Shown: piece after piece, positions 1 to 7,213 of the stretch | How the letters are laid out: every line of letters starts with the position of its first letter | Numbering within the stretch: position 1 is the first letter of the stretch | Program-made: the position numbers and the translations under genes | The notes under the pieces: generated by a model | Told to the model about the DNA's origin: nothing | Seen by the model: the letters and a program-made list of their open reading frames with translations, nothing else | Databases searched by the model: none | From: Pseudomonadota bacterium | GTDB taxonomy: Bacteria; Pseudomonadota; Alphaproteobacteria; Sphingomonadales; Sphingomonadaceae | Reading direction: 5' to 3' | NCBI GenBank assembly: GCA_023433305.1 | Contig: JAEZCZ010000105.1 | Location: forward strand, 1-7,213 | DNA length: 7,213 nt

Positions 1-351
1 CTCCCTCGGCGCCGCGGGGGCAGGGCGCGTCGCGGCGGCGCGGGGGGTGTCGGTCCGCGGCGGTTCCACCGCGCGCGCAACCACAGATGCCGGGGACTTC
101 GGTGCGGGGCGAGCGGGGGCAAGCGGCGGGCTGGCGGTTTCCGCCTCTCCCACGATCTCCTCGGACAGCGGGGCCGGGCGCAGGAGCTCGAGCAGGAACG
201 GGCTCGCTGCGAGCAGGATAAGAAGGAAGCCCTCGGTCGATACGGGCCGCACGAACAGATCGACGAGGAAGCCGCCGAGCGCGAGCGCGACGACCACGAG
301 CGCGGGGCGGGAAGCGAGGGGCGGCAGACTACGGGACAGGGGGGCGACCAA
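1..351 (-). CDS. Hypothetical membrane protein, N-terminal part (runs off left edge)
   Basis: I do not recognise this family. The minus strand stays open from 351 to base 1, giving 117 residues with no stop. There are two hydrophobic segments at about residues 17-34 (ALVVVALALGGFLVDLFV) and 41-57 (FLLILLAASPFLLELL), joined by a short RPVSTE turn. From about residue 73 the protein becomes a Pro/Ala/Arg-rich low-complexity tail. This suggests a two-pass inner-membrane hairpin with a disordered extension. No ATG exists in the open frame, which begins after a TGA near 505. The chosen start is TTG at 351, with GGAG 7 nt upstream. Codon use is strongly G/C-ending like the neighbours, which supports real coding. 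The gene is separated from the rpoD cluster by the terminator at 546-583 and so is probably transcribed independently. Function is unknown, and the start codon is less certain than the frame. Confidence 0.6.
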   Translation of the reverse strand, partial: MVAPLSRSLPPLASRPALVVVALALGGFLVDLFVRPVSTEGFLLILLAASPFLLELLRPAPLSEEIVGEAETASPPLAPARPAPKSPASVVARAVEPPRTDTPRAAATRPAPAAPRE

Positions 352-545
352 GATGGAACTCCGAGCGTTTGAGGTTTGCGCCGATTGTCGCTGAACCGTG
401 GGCTCAGTAAACCGGCTGCGGCGATGGATTGGGCGAAGCGGGAGGAAAGCGGGGCGAGCCGTCCCTCTTCTGCGAGATAGCTGGAGCCTATGCCGGTCGA
501 AGCGTCAAGCCCCCCGCGAGCACACCCCACGCGGGTGCATGATGC

Positions 546-583
546 GAAACAGAAAGGCCCCGGCGTCGCTAGACGTCGGGGCC
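546..583 (-). terminator. Rho-independent terminator (minus strand)
   Basis: A 12-bp stem pairs 556-567 (GGCCCCGGCGTC) with 572-583 (GACGTCGGGGCC) around a 4-nt loop at 568-571, with one G-U wobble. Read on the minus strand, the GC-rich stem is followed directly by TTTCTGTTT (555 down to 547), the expected U-rich tail. The plus-strand reading has no T tract, so the terminator acts on minus-strand transcripts. It probably ends the yqeY-dnaG-rpoD-cytochrome transcription unit, or an independent RNA starting in 584-802. Confidence 0.85.
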
Positions 584-619
584 CCTGATGATCTCTTCAA
601 TCTCTTGAAGTGATCTCAT
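569..619 (-). other. Micro-ORF of 16 codons ending in the terminator loop
   Basis: This reading frame has an ATG at 619 and encodes MRSLQEIEEIIRGPDV, with its TAG stop (571-569) in the loop of the terminator hairpin. Its ATG overlaps the TGA of another micro-frame (669-616, MRSTIDSVPDDVKILWT) as ATGA. Both begin MRS. The Shine-Dalgarno match is weak (GGAC directly before the ATG) and no homolog is recognised. It may be chance in AT-richer sequence and is listed only because of its unusual position. Confidence 0.15.
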
Positions 620-802
620 GTCCAGAGGATTTTTACATCGTCTGGCACGCTATCAATGGTCGAACGCATGGGTGGTTCCCGGCCGCGAAGCGATTTTTCA
701 ACTCAGCCTTCACCCATGCCATCCCGCCGTCGAACATGAAGCTGGTGGAAGTTGGCGCCGATGCGGTTCCGCTGCGCCATCGTCAGGGCGAGCTTGGCGA
801 CT

Positions 803-1144
803 CTAGATCGCCGGCCGGTAGTCGGGATCCCGCAGCGTCAACATGTAGTCCACGAGCGTGTCCACCTCGCCGTCGTCAAGCGAGAACTCCATCTCTTCAG
901 GGTAGTTGTGCGCAGCACGCAACCAGGAACCGAGCGTCTCGCGGCTCAGGCCGGCTTGATTGACGACCGCCGCAAACGGCGGCGAGTCCGGATTGGGCGA
1001 CGCACCATAGCGCTCGACGGCATGACACCCGCCACAGGCCGCCTGTGCGAACGCCAGGCCTTGCCCGGCATCGCGATCAGGGACTTGCTGGCATGCGGCG
1101 GTCCCAAACGCGAGAACGGCAAGCAGCCAGGCGGCGGGACGCAC
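803..1144 (-). CDS. Small exported c-type cytochrome (class I), probable lipoprotein
   Basis: The 113-residue product is a mono-heme electron carrier expected on the periplasmic side of the inner membrane. Residues 1-17 form a signal peptide: M-R, then a hydrophobic run ending FGTAA. Cys18 could be a lipidation site, although the TAAC box is imperfect at -3, so ordinary signal peptidase cleavage is possible. The haem-binding motif CGGCH is at residues 37-41. The likely distal axial ligand is Met85 in EEMEFSLDDGEVDTLVDYML, a typical C-terminal helix of class I cytochromes c. The frame is open far upstream inside rpoD, but signal peptide and cytochrome character begin only at the GTG at 1144, 2 nt after the rpoD stop. 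There is no strong Shine-Dalgarno, which suggests translational coupling to rpoD. The redox partner is unknown. The family call is solid; the physiological role is not. Confidence 0.85.
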   Translation of the reverse strand: MRPAAWLLAVLAFGTAACQQVPDRDAGQGLAFAQAACGGCHAVERYGASPNPDSPPFAAVVNQAGLSRETLGSWLRAAHNYPEEMEFSLDDGEVDTLVDYMLTLRDPDYRPAI

Positions 1145-1146
1145 GC

Positions 1147-3171
<2,025 letters not shown>

Positions 3172-3182
3172 AGTTTCTTGCT

Positions 3183-5054
3183 TCAACCCGTTTCCTGTTC
3201 GTCTTCGCGGATATGCCCCGCGCCCGACGAATGTTCCCCAAATGCCGCACCCCTGGAATCCCCCGGGGCAGCGCGTTGCCGGGCCATCTGCCCGAGTCGC
3301 GACGCGATTTCCAGCTTTCGTTGGCGCAGGCGTTGCTGCTCGGCGAAAGCGCCGTCCGGGTCGGACTCGAAACGGTCCGTGGCCGCGGCTATGGCAGCCT
3401 CGATCGCCGGCCTTTCGACCAGCAAGGCCACCGCCTCGGCCAGGTCCTCGTGCGCAACTTTCGGATCGGTCCCTTCGACGAGGAAGGAGAAGCAAGCGCT
3501 GTCCGGCGGCGGTTTGAGGATTCCTTGCGCAGATATGGTATTTTCGGTGCCGCCTTCAAGGAGTTCGTCGATCGCGGCCGCCAGCTTCGGTTCTGCGGGA
3601 GCGAGACTGAGCAACGCCTCGGCGTGGCGCGTGACCTGATCGGGATGGCGCGCGAAACCGGCAAGAACCGCTTGGGCCAGCGTGTCGCGCGGATTTAGAG
3701 CCGCCGCGCGGCGCAAGCCCTCGGACGCGCCGCGGCGCATCGGGGTAGCGGGATTGGGCAGCCGCCTGCCTGGAACGAACTCGCGCTTGGGGAAGGCGAA
3801 CGCGGAAAATCGGTCGAGCAGCTCGCGGCGGTAAAGCGGCTTGATGTCGGGGTGCTGGATGGCGTCCACATGATCGAGCAGCCGCGCCTTGAGTCCGGCC
3901 TTGTCCTCGGGCGAGGCGAGCGGCGCGGCGTCGCGTTCGTGTACCCAGAGCGTGTCGAGCAGGCTGGAGGGCTCGGCGAGCAGTGCCTCGAGAGCGTCGC
4001 GGCCCCTGGCGCGGAGCAGGTCGTCGGGGTCCATGCCGGCGGGCAGAGTGACGAATTGCAGCGAATGGCCGGGACGAAGGAGCGGCAGGGCGCGCACCGC
4101 AGCGCGCATCGCGGCGCGGCGGCCAGCGGCGTCTCCGTCGAAGCACAGGATCGGCTTGTCGCAGAGACGCCACAGCAGCTCGATCTGCTGCTCGGTCAGC
4201 GCGGTGCCCATCGGCGCGACCGCCTCGTCGATGCCGACGGTGGCGAGGGCGATCGCATCCATCTGGCCTTCGACCACGACGATCCGCCCGCTCTTGCGCG
4301 AGGCCGGCCCCGCGCGGTGCAGATTGAACAGGGTGCGGCCCTTGTCGAACAACGGCGTGTCGGGCGAGTTCAGGTACTTGGGCGCGTCCTTTTTCTCGGC
4401 ATCGAGGATGCGGGCTGCGAAGGCGATGACGCGCCCGCGCGCGTCATGGATCGGGATGGTCAGCCGGTCGCGGAAGCGGTCGTAAGGATCACGGTCCTCG
4501 ACAGCGATGCGTAGGCCCGCCTCGATCAGCATCGCTTCGGGAAATTGCCCCAGCGCGGCCTTCAGCGCGGTCCGGCTGTTGGGCGCGAAGCCGAAGCCGA
4601 AGCGATCGAGCGTGTGGCCGTCGAACCGCCGCGACTCCAGGTATTCGCGAGCCCGCGCCCCGTCAGGCGTATCAAGGTTGGCGCGGAACCAGTCCTGCGC
4701 CGCCTGCATCACCTCGTGGAGGCCCGCCTGCTGCTCCGCCTTCCTCGCCTCGCGCGGATCGGGGGCGGGGACCTCCATGCCCGCCTGGGCTGCGAGTTCC
4801 TTGACCGCGTCCATGAACTGCAGCCCGCGCTGGTCGGTCATCCAGCGGATCACGTCGCCATGCGCGCCGCAACCGAAGCAGTGGTAGAAGCCCTTCTCGT
4901 CGTTGACCGTAAAGCTCGGCGTCTTCTCGTTATGGAACGGGCAGCACGCCTTCCACTCGCGCCCGGCACGCTGGAGCTTGGTCGTGCGCATGATCACGCC
5001 GGAGAGCGTGACGCGCGACCGAAGTTCGTCGAGCCATTGGGGGGAGAGTGCCAT
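3183..5054 (-). CDS. dnaG: DNA primase
   Basis: Primase makes the short RNA primers for replication and works with the replicative helicase DnaB. The 623-residue protein has an N-terminal CHC2 zinc-binding domain (residues about 5-100) with ligands C38, H41, C59 and C62 in CCPFHNEKTPSF...YHCFGCGAHGD. The catalytic core follows, with the basic motif YDRFRDRLTIPIHDARGRVI at 191-210. The TOPRIM fold carries E262 and D266 (VEGQMD) and the metal-binding DGD at 306-308. The C-terminal part (about 440-623) is poorly conserved Ala/Glu/Arg-rich sequence, as usual for the DnaB-interacting domain, and it makes the protein longer than the 581-residue E. coli enzyme. The ATG at 5054 gives the typical start MALSPQWLDELRSRVTL. 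No good Shine-Dalgarno precedes it (GCTCCTC directly upstream), so expression may be modest. It lies 64 nt after yqeY and 11 nt before rpoD in the same direction. Confidence 0.98.
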   Translation of the reverse strand: MALSPQWLDELRSRVTLSGVIMRTTKLQRAGREWKACCPFHNEKTPSFTVNDEKGFYHCFGCGAHGDVIRWMTDQRGLQFMDAVKELAAQAGMEVPAPDPREARKAEQQAGLHEVMQAAQDWFRANLDTPDGARAREYLESRRFDGHTLDRFGFGFAPNSRTALKAALGQFPEAMLIEAGLRIAVEDRDPYDRFRDRLTIPIHDARGRVIAFAARILDAEKKDAPKYLNSPDTPLFDKGRTLFNLHRAGPASRKSGRIVVVEGQMDAIALATVGIDEAVAPMGTALTEQQIELLWRLCDKPILCFDGDAAGRRAAMRAAVRALPLLRPGHSLQFVTLPAGMDPDDLLRARGRDALEALLAEPSSLLDTLWVHERDAAPLASPEDKAGLKARLLDHVDAIQHPDIKPLYRRELLDRFSAFAFPKREFVPGRRLPNPATPMRRGASEGLRRAAALNPRDTLAQAVLAGFARHPDQVTRHAEALLSLAPAEPKLAAAIDELLEGGTENTISAQGILKPPPDSACFSFLVEGTDPKVAHEDLAEAVALLVERPAIEAAIAAATDRFESDPDGAFAEQQRLRQRKLEIASRLGQMARQRAAPGDSRGAAFGEHSSGAGHIREDEQETG

Positions 5055-5098
5055 GAGGAGCGCAGCCTACCGGCTGTCCCCGATTCTCACCAGCAGGG

Positions 5099-5117
5099 CC
5101 CCTTGTGGATAGAGGGG
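5099..5117. promoter_or_regulatory. DnaA-box-like 9-mer in a small inverted repeat upstream of dnaG
   Basis: A perfect 5-bp inverted repeat (CCCCT at 5099-5103, AGGGG at 5113-5117) encloses TGTGGATAG at 5104-5112. Read on the minus strand the 9-mer is CTATCCACA, one base away from the DnaA box TTATCCACA. It lies between the yqeY stop and the dnaG start. The match is visible, but a single 9-mer with one mismatch can occur by chance, and binding by DnaA is only a guess. No T tract follows, so it is not a standard terminator. Confidence 0.3.
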
Positions 5118-5118
5118 A

Positions 5119-5571
5119 TTAGGAAAGGCTCTCCTTCACCCACCCGCTCGCGCGGGCCATGTCGAGGACGGTGCCGTGGCGGGCTTTGAGCTCGGCCATC
5201 ACGCGGCCCATATCCTTCATGCCGCTGGCGCCGAGCTCGGCCTTGATCGCCTCGATGGCGGCTTTCGTTTCGGCCTCGTCCATCTGGCGAGGAAGGAACT
5301 CCTCGATCACCGCGAGCTCGGCGCGCTCGACCGCGGCAAGCTCCTCGCGCCCGCCTTTCACGTAGAGCTCGATCGATTCGCGACGTTGCTTTCCCATCTT
5401 CTGCAGGACGTCGATCACGAGCGCGTCATCCTCCATCGGCTTGGCGGCAGTGCGCTGCTCGATGTCGCGGTCCTTGATCTTCGCGAGGATCAGGCGGACC
5501 GCAGCAAGGCGCTCCTTGTCGCCGGCCTTCATCGCGGAAATCTGGGCCTGCTTGAGATCGTCGCGGAGCAT
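5119..5571 (-). CDS. yqeY: GatB/YqeY domain protein
   Basis: This 150-residue protein matches the YqeY family over its full length. The family is related to the C-terminal tail domain of the GatB subunit of the Asp/Glu-tRNA amidotransferase. Its exact cellular role is not established; a tRNA-binding function is inferred from that homology. Signature segments are KAGDKERLAAVRLILAKIKD (15-34), KMGKQRRESIELYVKGGREE (58-77), AVIEEFLPRQM (87-97) and GMKDMGRVMAELKARHG (117-133). The ATG at 5571 gives the usual family N-terminus MLRDDLKQAQISAMKAGDKE. The Shine-Dalgarno is weak (GAAAGA about 9 nt upstream). It is the first gene of the minus-strand cluster, divergent from carA. A yqeY gene next to dnaG/rpoD is common in alphaproteobacteria and takes the position that rpsU has in the enterobacterial operon. 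Confidence 0.93.
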   Translation of the reverse strand: MLRDDLKQAQISAMKAGDKERLAAVRLILAKIKDRDIEQRTAAKPMEDDALVIDVLQKMGKQRRESIELYVKGGREELAAVERAELAVIEEFLPRQMDEAETKAAIEAIKAELGASGMKDMGRVMAELKARHGTVLDMARASGWVKESLS

Positions 5572-5639
5572 TGTCTAGGTCTTTCGGTGAGTGAAACGGT
5601 CGACGGGCCGCTTAGCCGCATATTTCGCCGCTGGCGAGG

Positions 5640-5668
5640 TTGACGCGGGGTAGGGCGGGGTCTAGCGG
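5640..5668 (+). promoter_or_regulatory. Candidate sigma-70 promoter for carA
   Basis: TTGACG at 5640-5645 is a good -35 element. With a 17-nt spacer the -10 would be TAGCGG at 5663-5668, a weak match to TATAAT that still keeps the initial TA. Transcription would start near 5675 and leave a leader of about 40 nt before the carA ATG. No leader peptide or attenuator hairpin is evident in so short a leader. In the opposite direction I see no convincing promoter for yqeY in 5572-5713. Confidence 0.3.
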
Positions 5669-5713
5669 CCACGACTTAGCACCATCGCCGGAAAACTTTT
5701 GCTCGGAGAGCCC

Positions 5714-6877
5714 ATGGCCCTGCCCGCCACTACGCCTGCGCAACCTAAAGGCGCGACGGGAGTCCTCGTTCTCGCCGATGGAACCGTTGTTTGGGGCAAG
5801 GGCTTCGGCGCGGTGGGTAGCGCCGTTGGCGAGGTCTGCTTCAACACCGCGATGACCGGCTACCAGGAGGTGATGACCGATCCCTCCTACGCGGCGCAGA
5901 TCGTCACCTTCACCTTCCCCCACATCGGCAACGTCGGCGCCAACCCAGAGGACATCGAAAGCCTCGTCGATGGCGCGGTCGGCTGCGTCGTGCGCGAGGA
6001 CGTGACGCGCCATTCGAGCTTCCGCGCCGAGCGCGAGTTCGTCGAGTGGATGGCGGAGAACGGCAAGATCGGCCTCTCCGGCGTGGATACCCGCGCGCTG
6101 ACCCGCCGCATCCGCACCGGCGGCGCGCCTAACGCCATGATCGCGCACGATAAACAGGGTCGGTTCGACATCCCGGCGCTGCTCGAGCAGGCGTGGGCTT
6201 GGTCAGGGCTCGAGGGGCTGGACCTCGCCAAGGTCGTGACGCGTGACAAGCACGAGGGCTGGGAAGGGGGCCCGTGGACGCTGGGGCAGGGCTATGCCCG
6301 CGCCGAGGGCGAGACACGGCCGCACGTCGTGGCGATCGACTACGGTTCGAAGGATAACATCTTCAGAAACCTCGTAAAAGCCGGCGCGCGGGTGACCGTG
6401 GTGCCGGCGCAAACCTCGCTCGACGAGGTGCTCGCGCTCAAGCCCGACGGCGTGTTCCTCTCCAACGGCCCGGGCGATCCGGCGGCGACCGGAGTGTACG
6501 CGGTGCCGTTAATCAAGCGCTTGATCGAGCTTGAAACACCGGTGTTCGGCATCTGTCTGGGGCATCAACTGCTCGGTCTCGCGGCCGGGGCGCAGACCAC
6601 CAAGATGAACCAGGGCCACCGCGGCGCCAACCACCCGGTCAAGCGGCTCGCGGACGGGGTGGTCGAGATCACCTCGATGAACCACGGCTTCGCGGTCGAC
6701 AACGCGTCGCTCCCCGACACCGTCGAGGAAACCCACGTTTCGCTGTTCGACGGCTCGAACTGCGGAATCGCGATCAAGGGCAAGAAGGCGTTCGGCGTCC
6801 AATACCACCCCGAGGCCAGCCCGGGGCCGCACGACAGCTACTACCTGTTCGAGAAGTTCGTTGGGATGCTGGGGTGA
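5714..6877 (+). CDS. carA: Carbamoyl-phosphate synthase small (glutaminase) subunit
   Basis: CarA hydrolyses glutamine and delivers ammonia to CarB for carbamoyl phosphate, the shared precursor of arginine and pyrimidines, in the cytoplasm. The 387-residue protein (E. coli 382) has the CPSase small-subunit N-terminal domain at about 15-150 (FNTAMTGYQEVMTDPSYAAQ, TFPHIGNVGANPED, SGVDTRALTRRIR). The class I glutamine amidotransferase domain spans about 203-385. The catalytic triad is visible: Cys281 in GICLGHQLLG, and His365 and Glu367 in QYHPEASPGPHDS. The oxyanion-strand motif SNGPGDP is at 250-256. A TTG 15 nt further upstream is in frame, but the ATG at 5714 has GGAG at -9 to -6 and is preferred. 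It is divergent from yqeY, and its stop overlaps the next gene's start by GTGA. carB is not in the window and probably lies downstream. Confidence 0.97.
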   Translation: MALPATTPAQPKGATGVLVLADGTVVWGKGFGAVGSAVGEVCFNTAMTGYQEVMTDPSYAAQIVTFTFPHIGNVGANPEDIESLVDGAVGCVVREDVTRHSSFRAEREFVEWMAENGKIGLSGVDTRALTRRIRTGGAPNAMIAHDKQGRFDIPALLEQAWAWSGLEGLDLAKVVTRDKHEGWEGGPWTLGQGYARAEGETRPHVVAIDYGSKDNIFRNLVKAGARVTVVPAQTSLDEVLALKPDGVFLSNGPGDPAATGVYAVPLIKRLIELETPVFGICLGHQLLGLAAGAQTTKMNQGHRGANHPVKRLADGVVEITSMNHGFAVDNASLPDTVEETHVSLFDGSNCGIAIKGKKAFGVQYHPEASPGPHDSYYLFEKFVGMLG

Positions 6878-7213
6878 GGCTCAATGCCACCTTTGTGCCC
6901 CTACTTCTCGTGGCCTGCAGTTCGCATGACTCTGAGGATGCGAGCAAATGTGGGGTGACCGAAGACCAGCTGCGTCAGGCCATCGAGGAAGTCTCCAGTA
7001 TGACTCCTTATTCTGGAAAGCCCATCGGGAGATGCGACTTGATCGTCGGCGATGGCGACGACGTTCATGTGATTACGCCTGAGATCAAACGAAGCGTTGA
7101 AATCATAATGGCTCGCGAAGCGGCGGAAACGAGAGACGGAATGCCCAAACGCACTGACATCTCCTCGATCCTCCTTTTCCCCCCTCCCCGACGGGGAGGG
7201 GTTGGGGGTGGGG
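6874..7213 (+). CDS. Small predicted lipoprotein, open at right edge
   Basis: I do not recognise the family. A GTG at 6874 overlaps the carA TGA (GTGA), giving MRLNATFVPLLLVACSSHDS. This is a short positively charged start, a hydrophobic core and a clean lipobox LVAC with Cys15 as lipidation site, followed by a polar region. That predicts a lipid-anchored periplasmic or outer-membrane protein. Two further cysteines (C26 and C54) could form a disulfide. The mature part up to about residue 100 is mixed and soluble-looking. From residue 103 the frame enters a C/G-run palindrome (PPPRRGGVGGG), and no stop is seen before the window ends after 113 codons, so the natural C-terminus is unclear. Roughly a third of codons end in A or T, far more than in carA, hinting at an accessory or fast-changing gene. 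Translation is probably coupled to carA. Confidence 0.6.
   Translation, partial: MRLNATFVPLLLVACSSHDSEDASKCGVTEDQLRQAIEEVSSMTPYSGKPIGRCDLIVGDGDDVHVITPEIKRSVEIIMAREAAETRDGMPKRTDISSILLFPPPRRGGVGGG
7181..7213. repeat. GC-rich palindrome with G-quadruplex pattern (partial, at right edge)
   Basis: CCCCTCCCC at 7181-7189 and GGGGAGGGG at 7193-7201 form a perfect 9-bp inverted repeat with a 3-nt loop (GAC). The right arm continues into two more G runs (7204-7208 and 7210-7213), so four runs of at least four G lie in 21 bases on the plus strand. Similar short GC palindromes are scattered between genes in many sphingomonad genomes, so this is probably one copy of a dispersed intergenic repeat cut by the window edge. 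No second copy is visible here. It could also act as an RNA hairpin downstream of carA. Confidence 0.6.

Larger units (their letters stand above)
352..802. other. Gene-poor stretch between the membrane protein and the cytochrome gene
   Basis: No convincing protein-coding gene lies here on either strand. The short plus-strand frames have no family resemblance and no good ribosome-binding site. The stretch holds the minus-strand terminator at 546-583 and a small perfect inverted repeat at 595-610 (CTTCAA, loop TCTC, TTGAAG). A clearly AT-richer block is centred on 600-660, where 26 of 60 bases are G or C; the neighbouring genes are far more GC-rich. Two minus-strand micro-frames sit in that block (17 and 16 codons) and overlap by ATGA at 616-619. 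The segment between the cytochrome stop at 803 and the terminator could be a long 3' untranslated region, a small RNA, or decayed sequence. I cannot tell which from sequence alone. Confidence 0.6.

Noticed and set aside
475..508. Promoter for the left-edge membrane protein (TTGACG at 508-503 and CTATCT at 480-475, minus strand)
   Set aside because: Both hexamers look reasonable but the spacer is 22 nt, too long for a sigma-70 promoter.
513..535. Inverted repeat CCCGCG/CGCGGG with an 11-nt loop
   Set aside because: The stem is only 6 bp, has no T tract on either side, and is expected by chance in GC-rich DNA.
47..963. Several plus-strand open frames (47-394, 398-613, 610-963)
   Set aside because: The first is antisense to the membrane protein, and the others cover the terminator and the cytochrome 3' end. 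None has a good ribosome-binding site or recognisable motifs.
3172..3495. A 108-residue N-terminal extension of RpoD from an ATG at 3495
   Set aside because: It lies wholly within dnaG in another frame and has low-complexity shadow composition. RpoD family proteins start at the MASED ATG.
5699..5713. TTG at 5699 as an alternative start of carA
   Set aside because: The ATG at 5714 has GGAG at proper spacing, and the five extra residues overlap that ribosome-binding site.

Overview
The window looks like an ordinary chromosomal segment of an alphaproteobacterium, most likely in Sphingomonadales (Sphingomonas/Erythrobacter group). Reasons are the high GC content with strong G/C preference at third codon positions, the sphingomonad-like DnaG and RpoD proteins, and the arrangement of a yqeY-dnaG-rpoD cluster divergent from carA. 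The taxonomic call comes from protein character and gene order; no database search was possible.

Layout. At the left edge (1-351, minus) is the N-terminal part of an unrecognised protein with two membrane segments and a Pro/Ala-rich tail that runs out of the window. Next is a gene-poor stretch (352-802) holding a strong intrinsic terminator that serves the minus strand and an unexplained AT-richer segment. A compact minus-strand cluster follows, in transcription order from 5571 down to 803: yqeY, dnaG (primase), rpoD (primary sigma factor) and a small exported c-type cytochrome whose GTG start lies 2 nt after the rpoD stop. A 142-nt divergent intergenic region (5572-5713) separates this cluster from carA (plus), the glutaminase subunit of carbamoyl-phosphate synthetase. 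The carA stop overlaps the GTG start of a small predicted lipoprotein whose frame is still open at the right edge, where it runs into a GC-rich palindrome with a G-quadruplex pattern.

Functionally, dnaG-rpoD is the conserved part of the macromolecular synthesis operon, linking priming of DNA replication with housekeeping transcription. yqeY sits where rpsU sits in enterobacteria. carA feeds arginine and pyrimidine synthesis, and carB probably lies further right but is not visible.

I found no convincing undescribed multi-gene system. The items most worth a second look are the 584-802 stretch in front of the terminator (possible sRNA or long 3' UTR, with two tiny overlapping reading frames), the lipoprotein gene with atypical codon use that reads into a palindromic repeat, and a DnaA-box-like 9-mer held in the loop of a small inverted repeat just upstream of dnaG.
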